Source: Paenibacillus sp. R14(2021) (lineage in GTDB: Bacteria; Bacillota; Bacilli; Paenibacillales; Paenibacillaceae). Taken from it: DNA of 64,000 nt. This document shows, piece after piece, positions 24,135-32,372 of this stretch. The number at the start of each line of letters is the position of its first letter. Positions within the stretch are counted from its first letter, which is position 1. The notes beneath the pieces are model-generated. The model did no database searches and had not been told where the DNA came from. It worked only from the letters and a program-made list of their open reading frames with translations. The stretch is taken from the NCBI RefSeq assembly GCF_019431355.1, contig NZ_CP080269.1, positions 2,108,001 to 2,172,000 of the forward strand, read 5' to 3'. Position numbers and translations under genes: made by a program.

Positions 24135-24764
24135 TCACTTTCGCCATTGTGCAACGGTGAAAGCGACCATATTGCGAATGTAGGTTTCAGTCTCATCTTT
24201 GGTTCCAATCAAATTAATAAAGGAAACTTCGCACAGCACAGAAACGAGTCCGACGGACAAAATTTGATGCGCTGCAAGACCGAAGTCCATCATGTGAATT
24301 TCGCCAGATGCCGCGCGTTTCTCCAGCACGGCCGTCAATGATTTGTGCCGCTGCTGTATGATCTCGAGCATAAAGTTCTTATTGTCCGACAGAATAGATT
24401 CCGAATCGCGGAACATAATCTTAATAAACTCCCTGTCTCCCGTAAGCGTCTTGAACATGCCGAACAGAAACTGCGTCAACGCTGTTTCGAGCGGCAGGTC
24501 TGGTCCGATGGATGCAATGAGCTTGTCCAAGACGGCTACTCGGGCTTCCTGGGCTTCGTTAAATATCGTCTCAAGAATTTCCTGTTTGCCGCCGGGAAAA
24601 TAATGATAAAGCAATCCGTCCGTGATCCCGACATGCTTATTGATCATGCGCATCGACGTGCCGTGAAACCCATGTTCGGCGAACATTTCCTTCGAGCCCT
24701 GCAAAATTTGGTCTCTGCGCTCCGCGGCTTGATAATCGCGGCTTGTTCTTGGAACTCGCTTCAA
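24135..24764 (-). CDS. TetR family transcriptional regulator
   Basis: Protein of 209 residues. HTH: DQILQGSKEMFAEHGFHGTS and MRMINKHVGITDGLLYHYFP. The start is most likely the TTG at 24764, because GAGGAGG lies 8 bases upstream, whereas the GTG at 24773 lies inside that element. It heads an operon with the YhgE-like permease gene. A sigma-A promoter with an inverted repeat is directly upstream, suggesting autoregulation. Confidence 0.85.
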   Translation of the reverse strand: MKRVPRTSRDYQAAERRDQILQGSKEMFAEHGFHGTSMRMINKHVGITDGLLYHYFPGGKQEILETIFNEAQEARVAVLDKLIASIGPDLPLETALTQFLFGMFKTLTGDREFIKIMFRDSESILSDNKNFMLEIIQQRHKSLTAVLEKRAASGEIHMMDFGLAAHQILSVGLVSVLCEVSFINLIGTKDETETYIRNMVAFTVAQWRK

Positions 24765-24801
24765 TACTGTCACCTCCTCTTCGCTTCCTTTTCATTCTAC
24801 G

Positions 24802-24843
24802 TTCGTATAACGAATGATAACGCACAAGAAGCGCTGTAGTCAA
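24802..24843 (-). promoter_or_regulatory. Promoter and operator of the TetR-permease operon
   Basis: Minus strand: -35 TTGACT (24838-24843), 18-base spacer, -10 TATCAT (24814-24819), then the inverted repeat TTCGTTATACGAA (24802-24814) at the transcription start. The repeat is the likely autoregulatory site. Confidence 0.65.
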
Positions 24844-24907
24844 GCGGTGATGATTGTCACTGGCTGCGGTTCACGCCAAGCCGCAGCAGTCGATTGCGCG
24901 AATATAT

Positions 24908-24961
24908 GAAGAAGCAAACCGCCCGCGGCTCTCAGGAGCTGCGGGTGGTTTGCTTCTTCAG
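24908..24961 (-). terminator. Rho-independent terminator after ilvD
   Basis: A long stem, GAAGCAAACCACCCGCAGC paired with GCCGCGGGCGGTTTGCTTC, on the minus strand. The T-run is weak. Confidence 0.75.
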
Positions 24962-24973
24962 CCTTCGCTTTGA

Positions 24974-26662
24974 TTAGAACAGATCCGTTACCGCGCCTCT
25001 TGAAGCAGAAGAGACCAACCGCGCGTATTTAGCGAGCACACCGCTCTTCACCTTGAGCGGCGGCGCCGTCCATCCTGCCCTGCGCACCGCAAGCTCGGCC
25101 TCCGACACATCGAAGGAAATCTCCTGTGTCCCGCTGTCGATGGTAACCAGGTCGCCGCTGCGCAGCAGGGCAATCGGACCTCCTGCCTGCGCTTCCGGTG
25201 CTGCATGGCCGACAACGAAGCCATGTGAGCCGCCGGAGAATCGGCCGTCGGTAATGAGCGCAACATCGCCGCCGAGTCCCTTGCCTACAATCAAGGCGGT
25301 CACCGACAGCATTTCCGGCATGCCTGGTCCTCCCTGCGGCCCGCAGTAACGAATAACGAGCACATCGCCGGCTTGGATTTCATCCCTCATAATCGCTTCC
25401 GTCGCTTCTGTCTCGCTGTCGTAAACGCGTGCCGGCCCGGTGAACCGCTGCTTCTTGATCCCGGACATCTTCGCAATTGCACCCTCGGGCGCCAGATTGC
25501 CGCGAAGCACAATCAAGGGTCCCTGCGGCTTAAGCGGGTTGTCCATCGGACGGATAATGGTCTGGTCCGCCGCGAGAGGCGCCGAATCCGCCAGTGTTTC
25601 CGCCAAAGAACGGCCTGTCACCGTCAAGCAGTCTCCATGAAGCAGTCCCGCCGTCAGCAGCTGCTTCATCACGCCCTGAACACCGCCGATTTGATTCAAG
25701 TCCTCCATTACGTACTTGCCGCTCGGCTTCAAATCCGCCAAATGCGGAACACGCTGCCGGATTCTTTCAAAATCGTCGTAGGTCAGCTCGACTTCGACGG
25801 AATGCGCGATCGCAATGAGATGAAGGAACGCGTTCGTGGAGCCGCCAAGCGCCATGACGACGGTAATGGCATTTTCGAAGGCCTCCTTCGTCATAATATC
25901 GCGCGGGTAGATTCCCTGCTTGAGCAGCTCAAGCACCTGCTGGCCCGCCTCCTTGCACTCCTCTGCCTTCCGCGCCGAGACTGCTGCCGTCGAAGAGGAT
26001 CCGGGCAGGGTCATTCCCATGGCTTCCGCGGCGGCCGCCATCGTATTCGCCGTATACATTCCGCCGCAAGCACCGGGTCCCGGACAGGCACTGCATTCCA
26101 CTTTATGCAGCTCTTCCTCCGTTATCCGGCCGTCGTGATAGCTGCCTACAGCCTCGAAGGCGCTGACGATATCGACGTCCTTGCCGTCCAGCTTGCCCGG
26201 CAGTATCGTTCCGCCGTAAACGTACACGGCAGGTAAATTCATTCGCCCGATCGCCATTAGACAAGCAGGCGTGTTCTTGTCGCAGCCGCCGACGGCAACC
26301 AGCCCGTCGAACCGCTCCGCACCGGTCACGATTTCGATAGAATCGGCAATCGTCTCGCGGCTTGGCAGCGAGAATGTCATCCCTTCGTGACCCATGGAAA
26401 TGCCGTCCGATACCGTAATCGTGTTGAAAATAAGCGGTGCTCCGCCATTCTGCTTCGCACCTTCCTTGGCCGCGACAGCCAGCCGGTCGATATGCATGTT
26501 GCACGGCGTGACTTCGCTCCACGTACTTGCGATCCCGATCATCGGCTTCTTGAAATCCTCGTCCTGAAACCCGACGGCGCGCAGCATCGCACGGTTCGGC
26601 GCGCGGTTCGCGCCTTCGCTGATCACCTTGCTGCGAATCCTCAAATCTTTGTTTTCCGTCAT
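24974..26662 (-). CDS. ilvD: Dihydroxy-acid dehydratase
   Basis: Protein of 562 residues, normal length. It dehydrates 2,3-dihydroxy-3-methylvalerate and -isovalerate in isoleucine and valine synthesis. Iron-sulfur ligands appear in [14 protein letters not shown] and [18 protein letters not shown]. The C-terminal signature is [25 protein letters not shown] lies about 10 bases before the ATG at 26662. It stands apart from other ilv/leu genes, under its own promoter with a large inverted repeat, so it may be a second or separately regulated copy. Confidence 0.95.
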   Translation of the reverse strand: MTENKDLRIRSKVISEGANRAPNRAMLRAVGFQDEDFKKPMIGIASTWSEVTPCNMHIDRLAVAAKEGAKQNGGAPLIFNTITVSDGISMGHEGMTFSLPSRETIADSIEIVTGAERFDGLVAVGGCDKNTPACLMAIGRMNLPAVYVYGGTILPGKLDGKDVDIVSAFEAVGSYHDGRITEEELHKVECSACPGPGACGGMYTANTMAAAAEAMGMTLPGSSSTAAVSARKAEECKEAGQQVLELLKQGIYPRDIMTKEAFENAITVVMALGGSTNAFLHLIAIAHSVEVELTYDDFERIRQRVPHLADLKPSGKYVMEDLNQIGGVQGVMKQLLTAGLLHGDCLTVTGRSLAETLADSAPLAADQTIIRPMDNPLKPQGPLIVLRGNLAPEGAIAKMSGIKKQRFTGPARVYDSETEATEAIMRDEIQAGDVLVIRYCGPQGGPGMPEMLSVTALIVGKGLGGDVALITDGRFSGGSHGFVVGHAAPEAQAGGPIALLRSGDLVTIDSGTQEISFDVSEAELAVRRAGWTAPPLKVKSGVLAKYARLVSSASRGAVTDLF

Positions 26663-26711
26663 ATAAACTGCTCCTCCCGCTGCTTCATGGATATAAACAT
26701 CATCTTCTGAA

Positions 26712-26752
26712 ATATATGTATCCAATATATCGCATACATATATCTAGTGCAA
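26712..26752 (-). promoter_or_regulatory. ilvD promoter overlapped by a 10-bp inverted repeat
   Basis: Minus strand: -35 TTGCAC (26747-26752), 17-base spacer, -10 TATATT (26724-26729). ATATATGTAT (26712-26721) and ATACATATAT (26734-26743) form a perfect inverted repeat with a 12-base gap that straddles the -10. The binding protein is not identifiable. Confidence 0.6.
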
Positions 26753-26805
26753 TAGCTGATCCAAGGACACGTCAATCCTTAATCAGTCTTTCCAGGAATG
26801 GAAAA

Positions 26806-26836
26806 ATAAAAAACGCAGCCGGATCGGCTGCGTTTC
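26806..26836 (-). terminator. Rho-independent terminator
   Basis: Minus-strand stem ACGCAGCCG / CGGCTGCGT followed by T6. It lies about 100 bases after the TetR gene that ends at 26932. Confidence 0.75.
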
Positions 26837-26931
26837 AATGGCACGGGACTTAGCTGCAATTTTCGCATTTCTCATGTAACGATGGAACTCAGATTGTAAT
26901 CGATTATCGCGGCGCCGGGTTGTACGTGCCT

Positions 26932-27528
26932 TTACTTTACGCTTCTTAAGCTGCCGCTCACGAAAGCAGTAAAATCCTGCGCCGTGAACGTCGGAGCCGT
27001 ATTTGGAATTGACGACCTTGTGCGCAATCCGAGCGCGAGTACAACGAACAGCTCCGCCATTTTGTCCGCGTCGACGGCATCCGCGATCACGCCGTGCTGC
27101 TGGCCGGTCACGATCCAATGCCTGGAGAATTGGACGGAACGCTCGTAAAACTGCTGCAGCACCTCCGCCACAGCAGGCTCATCCTCCTTGCCCAGCAAGT
27201 ACATGAGCACTTTGTTAGTCGGATTGCCGGCAGCTTCCAGATCCGCAAATCCGCGTGCAATCATCTGCATGGGCTGCTCGAACGTCGCGCCGCGCCGCTC
27301 GACCTCGCTGGCGAATCGGCTGTTCGTTTCCTCCAAGCTTTCTCCCAGCACCCAAGCGAACAGTTCGAATTTACTCTTCACATAATGGAAAATCGCGCCT
27401 TTGGACAGCTCCGACCGTTCCATAATATCCTTCATCGTAATCTCATGACAGCCTTTCTCTTGTATAAGCGCTTTCGTTGCGTCGAGCAGCTGCCGGATAG
27501 TTTGCTGGCGCCGTTCTTCCTGTCTCAT
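26932..27528 (-). CDS. TetR family transcriptional regulator
   Basis: Protein of 198 residues. HTH: EKGCHEITMKDIMERSELSK and GAIFHYVKSKFELFAWVL. The C-terminal domain contains TNKVLMYLLGKEDEPAVAEV, as in YxaF/TetR_C_33-type regulators, but ligand is unknown. Its own promoter holds an operator that is nearly identical to one upstream of the DUF2269 gene at 36246, so it probably represses both itself and that distant gene. Confidence 0.87.
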   Translation of the reverse strand: MRQEERRQQTIRQLLDATKALIQEKGCHEITMKDIMERSELSKGAIFHYVKSKFELFAWVLGESLEETNSRFASEVERRGATFEQPMQMIARGFADLEAAGNPTNKVLMYLLGKEDEPAVAEVLQQFYERSVQFSRHWIVTGQQHGVIADAVDADKMAELFVVLALGLRTRSSIPNTAPTFTAQDFTAFVSGSLRSVK

Positions 27529-27560
27529 CTGCTATGCCCCCGTATAATAATCTTCTCTTC

Positions 27561-27589
27561 ATTATACATACGGACCATCGGTTTTCAAA
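27561..27589 (-). promoter_or_regulatory. TetR gene promoter with operator between -35 and -10
   Basis: Minus strand: -35 TTTGAA (27584-27589), 17-base spacer, -10 TATAAT (27561-27566). The spacer AACCGATGGTCCGTATG matches the corresponding spacer at 36316-36332 in 15 of 17 positions. Confidence 0.7.
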
Positions 27590-27747
27590 TTTGGAAGGCA
27601 ATTGGTAGCTTATTGGACTTATACATACCCTTCATTATTAGCAGCTTTGTGAGTGATGCTTGAGAACAGTAACGCCTCGTGCCTATCCCCGCTCCGCGGT
27701 CATCTCCACGCCGATAAAGTATCTGGGAATTCCCTACAAATCAAGTT

Positions 27748-28860
27748 TTAGGCAGCTCCCCGCCGCTTCGTTTCTCCGGGTTTAATCCGGAAAATCAATC
27801 GCAGGAGCGGCGGAACGACAAAGAATATAAAGAACATCCGAAACAGCTGATAGCCGGCGACGATCGACAAATCCGCATGAATCGCGTGTGCGATGATACC
27901 CATCTGATCCATGCCTCCGGGTGCCAGACTCAGCAGCCCGGTGGATTGGGAGATCGAGGGCTCCAATACCGTCAGCAGCAGGCTGAAGCCTAGTGCGCCG
28001 ATAATGAGAAGCAAGCCGCTAATCACCGCTAGCGTCAGCGTGCGGACTTTATTGGGCAGCTGCGCCGGCCGCAGCATGAGTCCGACGTAAGTGCCGATCA
28101 TCAGCTGCGCGATATTAATGATCGCGACTGGCAGCGCCGGCCCATGTACGCCAGCTAGCTGCAGTGCCGTTGTCCCCAGCGCCGGACCGAGCAAATACGC
28201 AGTCGGAAGCTTGATGCGCTGACCGACGAATGCGCCCGCGATACAGACCGGTATGAAGAGCAGCAGATTCGGAAAGAGTCCGCCCCAGCCAGGCGTACCG
28301 GCATGAACGGCTGCTGCCGCAACGGCAGCAGCGTCTTGTACCTGCCCGAGTATAGGACTGAAGACGATAAGCGGCACGCAAATCACGATCATCATCAGCC
28401 TTATGACCTGCGTCACGGTCACGGCCGTGATGTTAATGCCTTCCGTCTCCTCCGCCAAGATGAGAATCTGCGATAACCCCCCCGGAACGCTGCCCATCAG
28501 CGCGGTTTTGAAGCCCATGCCGGATACTTTGGACACGAGGTATGCGATGCCGCCGCAGTACAAGAGCAAGATGACGGTCATGAGCAGCATATAAGGCAAT
28601 TGACCCGCCATCTCCTGCAATGCTGCGGCTGTCAAGGAGAGCCCGATCGTATAGCCCACGATGATCATCCCCGTGCTTCGGAGCGGACTCGGCCAAGCGA
28701 TTCGCTGCGGAATGGCATTGATGCCGATTAACGCCCCGAACATGGGACCGAGCAGCCACGGCAGCGGAATATGGATAAGCTTGAACAACACTGCTCCCGC
28801 AAGCGTAATCGCAAGCATTGTGATGACAGACCGGATGGACAAGTGCCTGCGTCCACTCAT
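27748..28860 (-). CDS. AbrB family (AmoA-homologue) membrane protein
   Basis: Protein of 370 residues with about ten membrane helices arranged as two repeats of the AbrB duplication family (PF05145): LAGAVLFKLIHIPLPWLLGP and, in the second half, RIKLPTAYLLGPALG. Each repeat contains the conserved PxxLLGP. Often misannotated as ammonia monooxygenase; better viewed as a putative transporter. The ATG at 28860 follows AGAGGGAAG. It lies 94 bases downstream of an Rrf2 regulator gene on the same strand. Confidence 0.85.
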   Translation of the reverse strand: MSGRRHLSIRSVITMLAITLAGAVLFKLIHIPLPWLLGPMFGALIGINAIPQRIAWPSPLRSTGMIIVGYTIGLSLTAAALQEMAGQLPYMLLMTVILLLYCGGIAYLVSKVSGMGFKTALMGSVPGGLSQILILAEETEGINITAVTVTQVIRLMMIVICVPLIVFSPILGQVQDAAAVAAAAVHAGTPGWGGLFPNLLLFIPVCIAGAFVGQRIKLPTAYLLGPALGTTALQLAGVHGPALPVAIINIAQLMIGTYVGLMLRPAQLPNKVRTLTLAVISGLLLIIGALGFSLLLTVLEPSISQSTGLLSLAPGGMDQMGIIAHAIHADLSIVAGYQLFRMFFIFFVVPPLLRLIFRIKPGETKRRGAA

Positions 28861-28954
28861 TTGACTTCCCTCTCTTCCCTTTCTAGATTGGCTGCATCCG
28901 TTTGCTGCACAACTCATAATTTGAGCAAACTTTTGCACATTTATGGCGAAAAAA

Positions 28955-29359
28955 TTAGCGGTTCAGTAGATCCGCTACGGTGTAGTTTCCAAGGACAAGC
29001 CTGACTTGCGAATTGATATCCGTCATGATTTTCTGGAAGGATTCATTCACCATCTGGCCGAACGAGTGATTGCCTGTCGTATCCAGCATGCGGTCCCATT
29101 GGGGCTGCTCTTCATGCAGGGATGTATAAATCTCGAACAGCGTAATTCGTACCGGTGCGCGCGTAAGCTGGTAACCGCCTGAACGGCCCTGCCTCACCTC
29201 GATGATACCGGCTTCAACGAGCTGCGCCAACACCTTCCGAAGCGCCGTCGGCTCGCATTGGATTTGCTCCGCGATTTCCGCGCTTGAGCATTGATTGGCA
29301 TTAGATGCAAGCACGATAAGCGCTTGAAGCCCCCAGCCGAATCGTTTTAATTGCGCCAT
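28955..29359 (-). CDS. Rrf2 family transcriptional regulator
   Basis: Protein of 134 residues. Winged HTH with CSSAEIAEQIQCEPTALRKV, LAQLVEAGIIEVRQGRSGGY and LTRAPVRITLFEIY, matching Rrf2 proteins (NsrR/YwnA/CymR group). The three conserved cluster-binding cysteines of NsrR/IscR are absent from the C-terminal half, so it is likely YwnA-like. The start at 29359 is preferred, because the earlier in-frame ATG at 29422 would place a perfect operator palindrome inside the coding region. Confidence 0.82.
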   Translation of the reverse strand: MAQLKRFGWGLQALIVLASNANQCSSAEIAEQIQCEPTALRKVLAQLVEAGIIEVRQGRSGGYQLTRAPVRITLFEIYTSLHEEQPQWDRMLDTTGNHSFGQMVNESFQKIMTDINSQVRLVLGNYTVADLLNR

Positions 29360-29390
29360 ACCCTCACGAAGCCTCTCTGTCGTACATAGT

Positions 29391-29440
29391 GTGCTAATAT
29401 TAGCACAGTTTATTGCTGCCAAGCAAATACGATTCGTATT
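29391..29440 (-). promoter_or_regulatory. Rrf2 gene promoter with two palindromes
   Basis: GTGCTAATATTAGCAC (29391-29406) is a perfect 16-base palindrome that includes a -10 TAATAT; TTGCTT lies 18 bases upstream as a -35. A second palindrome AATACGATTCGTATT (29426-29440) lies just before the -35. Both are candidate operators, the first probably for the Rrf2 protein itself. Confidence 0.6.
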
Positions 29441-29574
29441 ATTTCCTGGGTAATGTATTGCGTGTTTACTTCAGCACGCTTGCATGCTAGACGGCGCAAA
29501 GAGAGCACGCCGTCATCTTCGACGAGGTGCTCTAGCAGCTTACGGCAGGATGCTTGAATGTCAACGGTACAGCT

Positions 29575-30145
29575 TCAGGCCTCACCGCGCCTAAGAATAA
29601 TAAACGCTGCGGAAGACAGCTCCTTATGCCGTTGGGGAATGATTTCGTTAACATAATAAGCAGGAAACGCAGCCAAATAGCGGAAAATGTCACGGTCCTT
29701 GATCGTTTCCACGACTTGAGGCTCCGTCCCGCGCGCTATCCGCGTATATAGCACGACTACGTTCGGCCCCGTACTAAAAATATCGTGCAGCGTCGCTAGA
29801 AAATCGTCTTCCTCCGTAATGTGATAGAGGACATCCAAGCAAATGGTCAGCTCCACTTCCAGAAAGCCGCGGTTGAAGAATGCTCTGGGCCTATAGAGCA
29901 TGAAGCTCTTGCTTGCATCCTGCTTATACTTCTCTGCGCACAGCTGCACCGCCGTCGATGAAATATCGAGTCCGAGATAAACAGTCCCCGCAGCCAAATT
30001 CCATGACGCGCTGTATGCCGTACCGTTCAATCACTCCATTGATGACCTCCGCCTTAAAGATCGCTAGTGGCCCGTAAGACCATTGGCCAGACGTACCGCC
30101 GTTCTTGTAATGCTTCTCCCAATAACGGATGTAATCGAACGTCAT
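29575..30145 (-). pseudogene. Broken class I SAM-dependent methyltransferase gene
   Basis: Two overlapping frames make one methyltransferase. The first starts at 30145 (MTFDYIRYWEKHYKNGGTSG) and reaches motif I as RVMEFGCGD before losing frame. The second resumes as VYLGLDISSTAVQLCAEKY and runs through ICLDVLYHITEEDDFLATLH to 29575. About ten residues normally found between GCGD and the second strand are missing as well, so this looks like a small out-of-frame deletion in the SAM-binding site rather than a single-base error. It lies 39 bases after an intact methyltransferase gene. Confidence 0.7.
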
Positions 30146-30184
30146 GGGTAACTCCTTCCTTTTCCCGCCATTGGATGCACCCTT

Positions 30185-30862
30185 TTACACGTTCAATCGT
30201 CTCTGCAGCACCGCCCTGTAGCAGTACAGCCTCCCCCACAAATCCGATTTAATGGCATCCGCAGGCAGCGTATCGCTATAGCCGCCAACGATTTCGAAGC
30301 CAGCTTGATCCGCAAGCTCTCGAAATTGCTCCAAATTGACCGTCGGATAATCGAAGGTCAACACAACCTTGCCGCTAGGCTTCAATGTTCGGTAAAACTC
30401 ATGCAGTGCCGCCCGCAGATCGGAGGTATTCAAATGCTCAAGCACCGAAATGCAAAATATCGTATCAAAGTAACGAACCGAATACGGCATGGCGGAAATG
30501 CTTGCCTGCGTCCGGCGCACCCGATTTAAGCAGCCGCTTCGCATCAAGGATTCCGCCGCTCCCTTCCCGAAATCACGGATGATATCCATATAAACGTCCG
30601 GATCGGACATAATTCGTCCATCCCAGTCGCATGCGTGCGTTTCCTTGCACACCGAAGCTAAATGAAATTTAAACGGATGTGAAATCCCGCAGGCTGCATC
30701 CAGTACGACGTCATCCGGTTTCGCAAACGATGCGCACCACGCATACTCGTATGGTCTGCTCCACCACGGCTCCGGGAGCGGAAAAACAAACGAGTCCGCC
30801 CTCGTGTCCGATTCTGTGAAAAATCGGGCGGCTGAAGCCGATTCTTCCGTTCGTGCGCTCAT
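30185..30862 (-). CDS. Class I SAM-dependent methyltransferase
   Basis: Protein of 225 residues. SAM-binding motif I is VVLDAACGISHPFKFHLA. The acidic loop is ACDWD, and motifs IV-V are YFDTIFCISVLEHLNTSDLR and RTLKPSGKVVLTFDYPTVNL. The acceptor substrate is unknown. GAGGAGG precedes the ATG by 8 bases. It is cotranscribed with the broken methyltransferase gene. Confidence 0.85.
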   Translation of the reverse strand: MSARTEESASAARFFTESDTRADSFVFPLPEPWWSRPYEYAWCASFAKPDDVVLDAACGISHPFKFHLASVCKETHACDWDGRIMSDPDVYMDIIRDFGKGAAESLMRSGCLNRVRRTQASISAMPYSVRYFDTIFCISVLEHLNTSDLRAALHEFYRTLKPSGKVVLTFDYPTVNLEQFRELADQAGFEIVGGYSDTLPADAIKSDLWGRLYCYRAVLQRRLNV

Positions 30863-31223
30863 AGCGGCACCTCCTCTTCCTGTTTGACGGCTTCTACACC
30901 CTTGAGCTCGGGGGAGAGCACAGTTTCGGGGTAGGATTTATTATGCAGCACGGAAGCATCGTCCGGCCGATATTGGCTGCCGAGCCGGGGCACTTGTCGG
31001 ACAACTCACATGGGCTGCCTTCCGTCATCGGCCGTGCATTTCGGTCAAGTCACCTTCCAATCACCATTGTTTCCCCAAGAATATTACTACTTTATGGCAC
31101 ATAACTCTCAATATTCCTACCCTCCAGGTACTGACGATTATACTTTTATCCTGATTCACCAGCACCTTACTTTAAGAAGCTGCTGATTATTCGGCAGCTC
31201 CTTTCTTATAGGAACAGAGTCCA
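30863..31223. other. Gene-poor interval
   Basis: About 360 bases without a convincing gene. It contains the leader of the methyltransferase gene at its left end (GGAGGAGGTGCC-type ribosome site) and an A/T-rich stretch around 31080-31160. A 30-codon plus-strand frame at 31094-31186 has no ribosome binding site. No structured RNA or palindrome stood out. Confidence 0.5.
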
Positions 31224-31262
31224 TTAAAAAGGACTGCACCCGAGACGGGCGCAGTCCTCTAT
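31224..31262 (-). terminator. Rho-independent terminator of the agr-like operon
   Basis: Minus-strand stem AGGACTGCGCCCG / CGGGTGCAGTCCT followed by T5. Confidence 0.9.
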
Positions 31263-31288
31263 GAAACACGTATGAATATGTACCGCTG

Positions 31289-31675
31289 TCAGCCGAAAGC
31301 CAAGGATGTGTGTGTTCCAGGCAATTCTTTGATAAGCTTCCTGAAATTCTCGCCGGAGATGGCGCATCTCTTCGATTTGCTCGTTGTCGGCCATTCGAAG
31401 AAAGCCATTTTGCTGTTTGGTTCCAGATAAACGATTCTGTCGACGTTAACGGTGCTGTTTCGGTCGCAAATTCTGAAATGGTATCCGGTCGCATTCAGCG
31501 ATTCCGTGAAAAACTTCAAGGTGCCCATCGTGTAAAAGGTACCTTCAATGGTGTGGACAATGATTCTGTTATCGATACCGTCGTAGAGCGCAAACAGGAT
31601 CTGGTTGATTTCAACCTGCATGAGACCCAATTTGCCGTCTTTATCCTTCGAGAGAGAAAGATAATTGCATTCCAT
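31289..31675 (-). CDS. Stand-alone LytTR DNA-binding protein
   Basis: Protein of 128 residues consisting essentially of a LytTR domain: IIVHTIEGTFYTMGTLKFFT, then GYHFRICDRNSTVNVDRIVY and the C-terminal EWPTTSKSKRCAISGENFRK. It has no receiver domain, unlike AgrA, so it cannot be phosphorylated in the usual way. AGGAG lies 9 bases before the ATG at 31675. Last gene of the agr-like operon, 21 bases after agrD. The direct repeats upstream of the operon (33385-33417) are a natural candidate binding site. Confidence 0.85.
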   Translation of the reverse strand: MECNYLSLSKDKDGKLGLMQVEINQILFALYDGIDNRIIVHTIEGTFYTMGTLKFFTESLNATGYHFRICDRNSTVNVDRIVYLEPNSKMAFFEWPTTSKSKRCAISGENFRKLIKELPGTHTSLAFG

Positions 31676-31696
31676 ACTAACCAACTCCTGCAATAA

Positions 31697-31816
31697 TTAC
31701 TTCAGTTCCTCAGGTGTAGGTTCTTGGTGGATGAATGCCCAGCTAGCCGTTGTCACGACTACGACCGCAAGCGAAGCTAATGCAGTTGCCAGGACGAAAA
31801 AGAAATTTTTCTTCAT
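31697..31816 (-). CDS. agrD: AgrD-like cyclic lactone autoinducer precursor
   Basis: A 39-residue peptide with an N-terminal amphipathic, hydrophobic leader (MKKNFFFVLATALASLAVVV) and the segment SWAFIHQEPTPEELK. The tail EPTPEELK matches the acidic C-terminal recognition segment of AgrD proteins. The residue preceding the four-residue hydrophobic stretch is Ser25 instead of the usual Cys. The predicted signal is therefore a five-membered lactone ring Ser-Trp-Ala-Phe-Ile. AGGAGGTG lies 8 bases before the ATG, inside the 3' end of agrB. Too short for most gene finders. Confidence 0.85.
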   Translation of the reverse strand: MKKNFFFVLATALASLAVVVVTTASWAFIHQEPTPEELK

Positions 31817-31823
31817 TGTTTTC

Positions 31824-32372
31824 TCACCTCCTTTTATGAATTAACAATACTGCCTGTACGAAAAACGAAGCGGCAATGACTGAGTTTCCATAAAAGTAAC
31901 CAAGTAAAATGAGGAGAAGAGAGATTACCTTGAGGATAAAATAATAGGCTGGGCGGCCCCAGATAACCTTTTCCCGCAGCCTTAACGGGATACGGGTCTG
32001 TTTCTCAATTTGAGCCGGCGCATAAATCAGCGAAAGTATAAAAGCCAGCGCGAGTAAGAGGTGATTAACTGCGGTTGAAAATGTGGAAAAAGATAGCAGA
32101 ATGATGACACCCGTTGAGACCGTGATGCAAAGCATGCCTGATTTCAGATGATATCCGCCTGAAACTTGCCGCAGCAAAGCAAAGGAAATTAGCGCAATGA
32201 ACGTCTCCTCGACTTTCCCTGTGATGAAAGCAGTCACAATCGCGAGGAGCACAATGGAAACCGTATTGAGCAAGAACGAGACCGAATATTTCAAAACATT
32301 TACGCTTGCTGGATGATCCGGAGCCTTTGCTTTGATGACGGTTGCGATCTTCAACGACAACGTTTCTATCAA
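31824..32372 (-). CDS. agrB: AgrB-like accessory gene regulator protease
   Basis: Protein of 182 residues with about five membrane helices. The cysteine-protease pair is visible as HLKSGMLC (His75 and Cys82, same spacing as S. aureus AgrB His77/Cys84), after the conserved RQVSGGY. It removes the AgrD tail and forms the ring. I assign the start to the TTG at 32372, which has GAGGGA 6 bases upstream and overlaps the stop codon of the preceding gene (TTGA), indicating translational coupling. Confidence 0.9.
   Translation of the reverse strand: MIETLSLKIATVIKAKAPDHPASVNVLKYSVSFLLNTVSIVLLAIVTAFITGKVEETFIALISFALLRQVSGGYHLKSGMLCITVSTGVIILLSFSTFSTAVNHLLLALAFILSLIYAPAQIEKQTRIPLRLREKVIWGRPAYYFILKVISLLLILLGYFYGNSVIAASFFVQAVLLIHKRR

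Noticed and set aside
26783-26931. Basic open frame continuing past the TetR gene
   Set aside because: No start codon with a ribosome site, and it runs through the terminator hairpin.
27748-28860. Ammonia monooxygenase
   Set aside because: The AbrB family was historically named so, but the sequence is a duplicated membrane transporter-like family without copper oxygenase features.
31094-31186. 30-codon plus-strand frame starting MAHNSQYSYPPG
   Set aside because: No ribosome binding site or promoter and no recognisable family.
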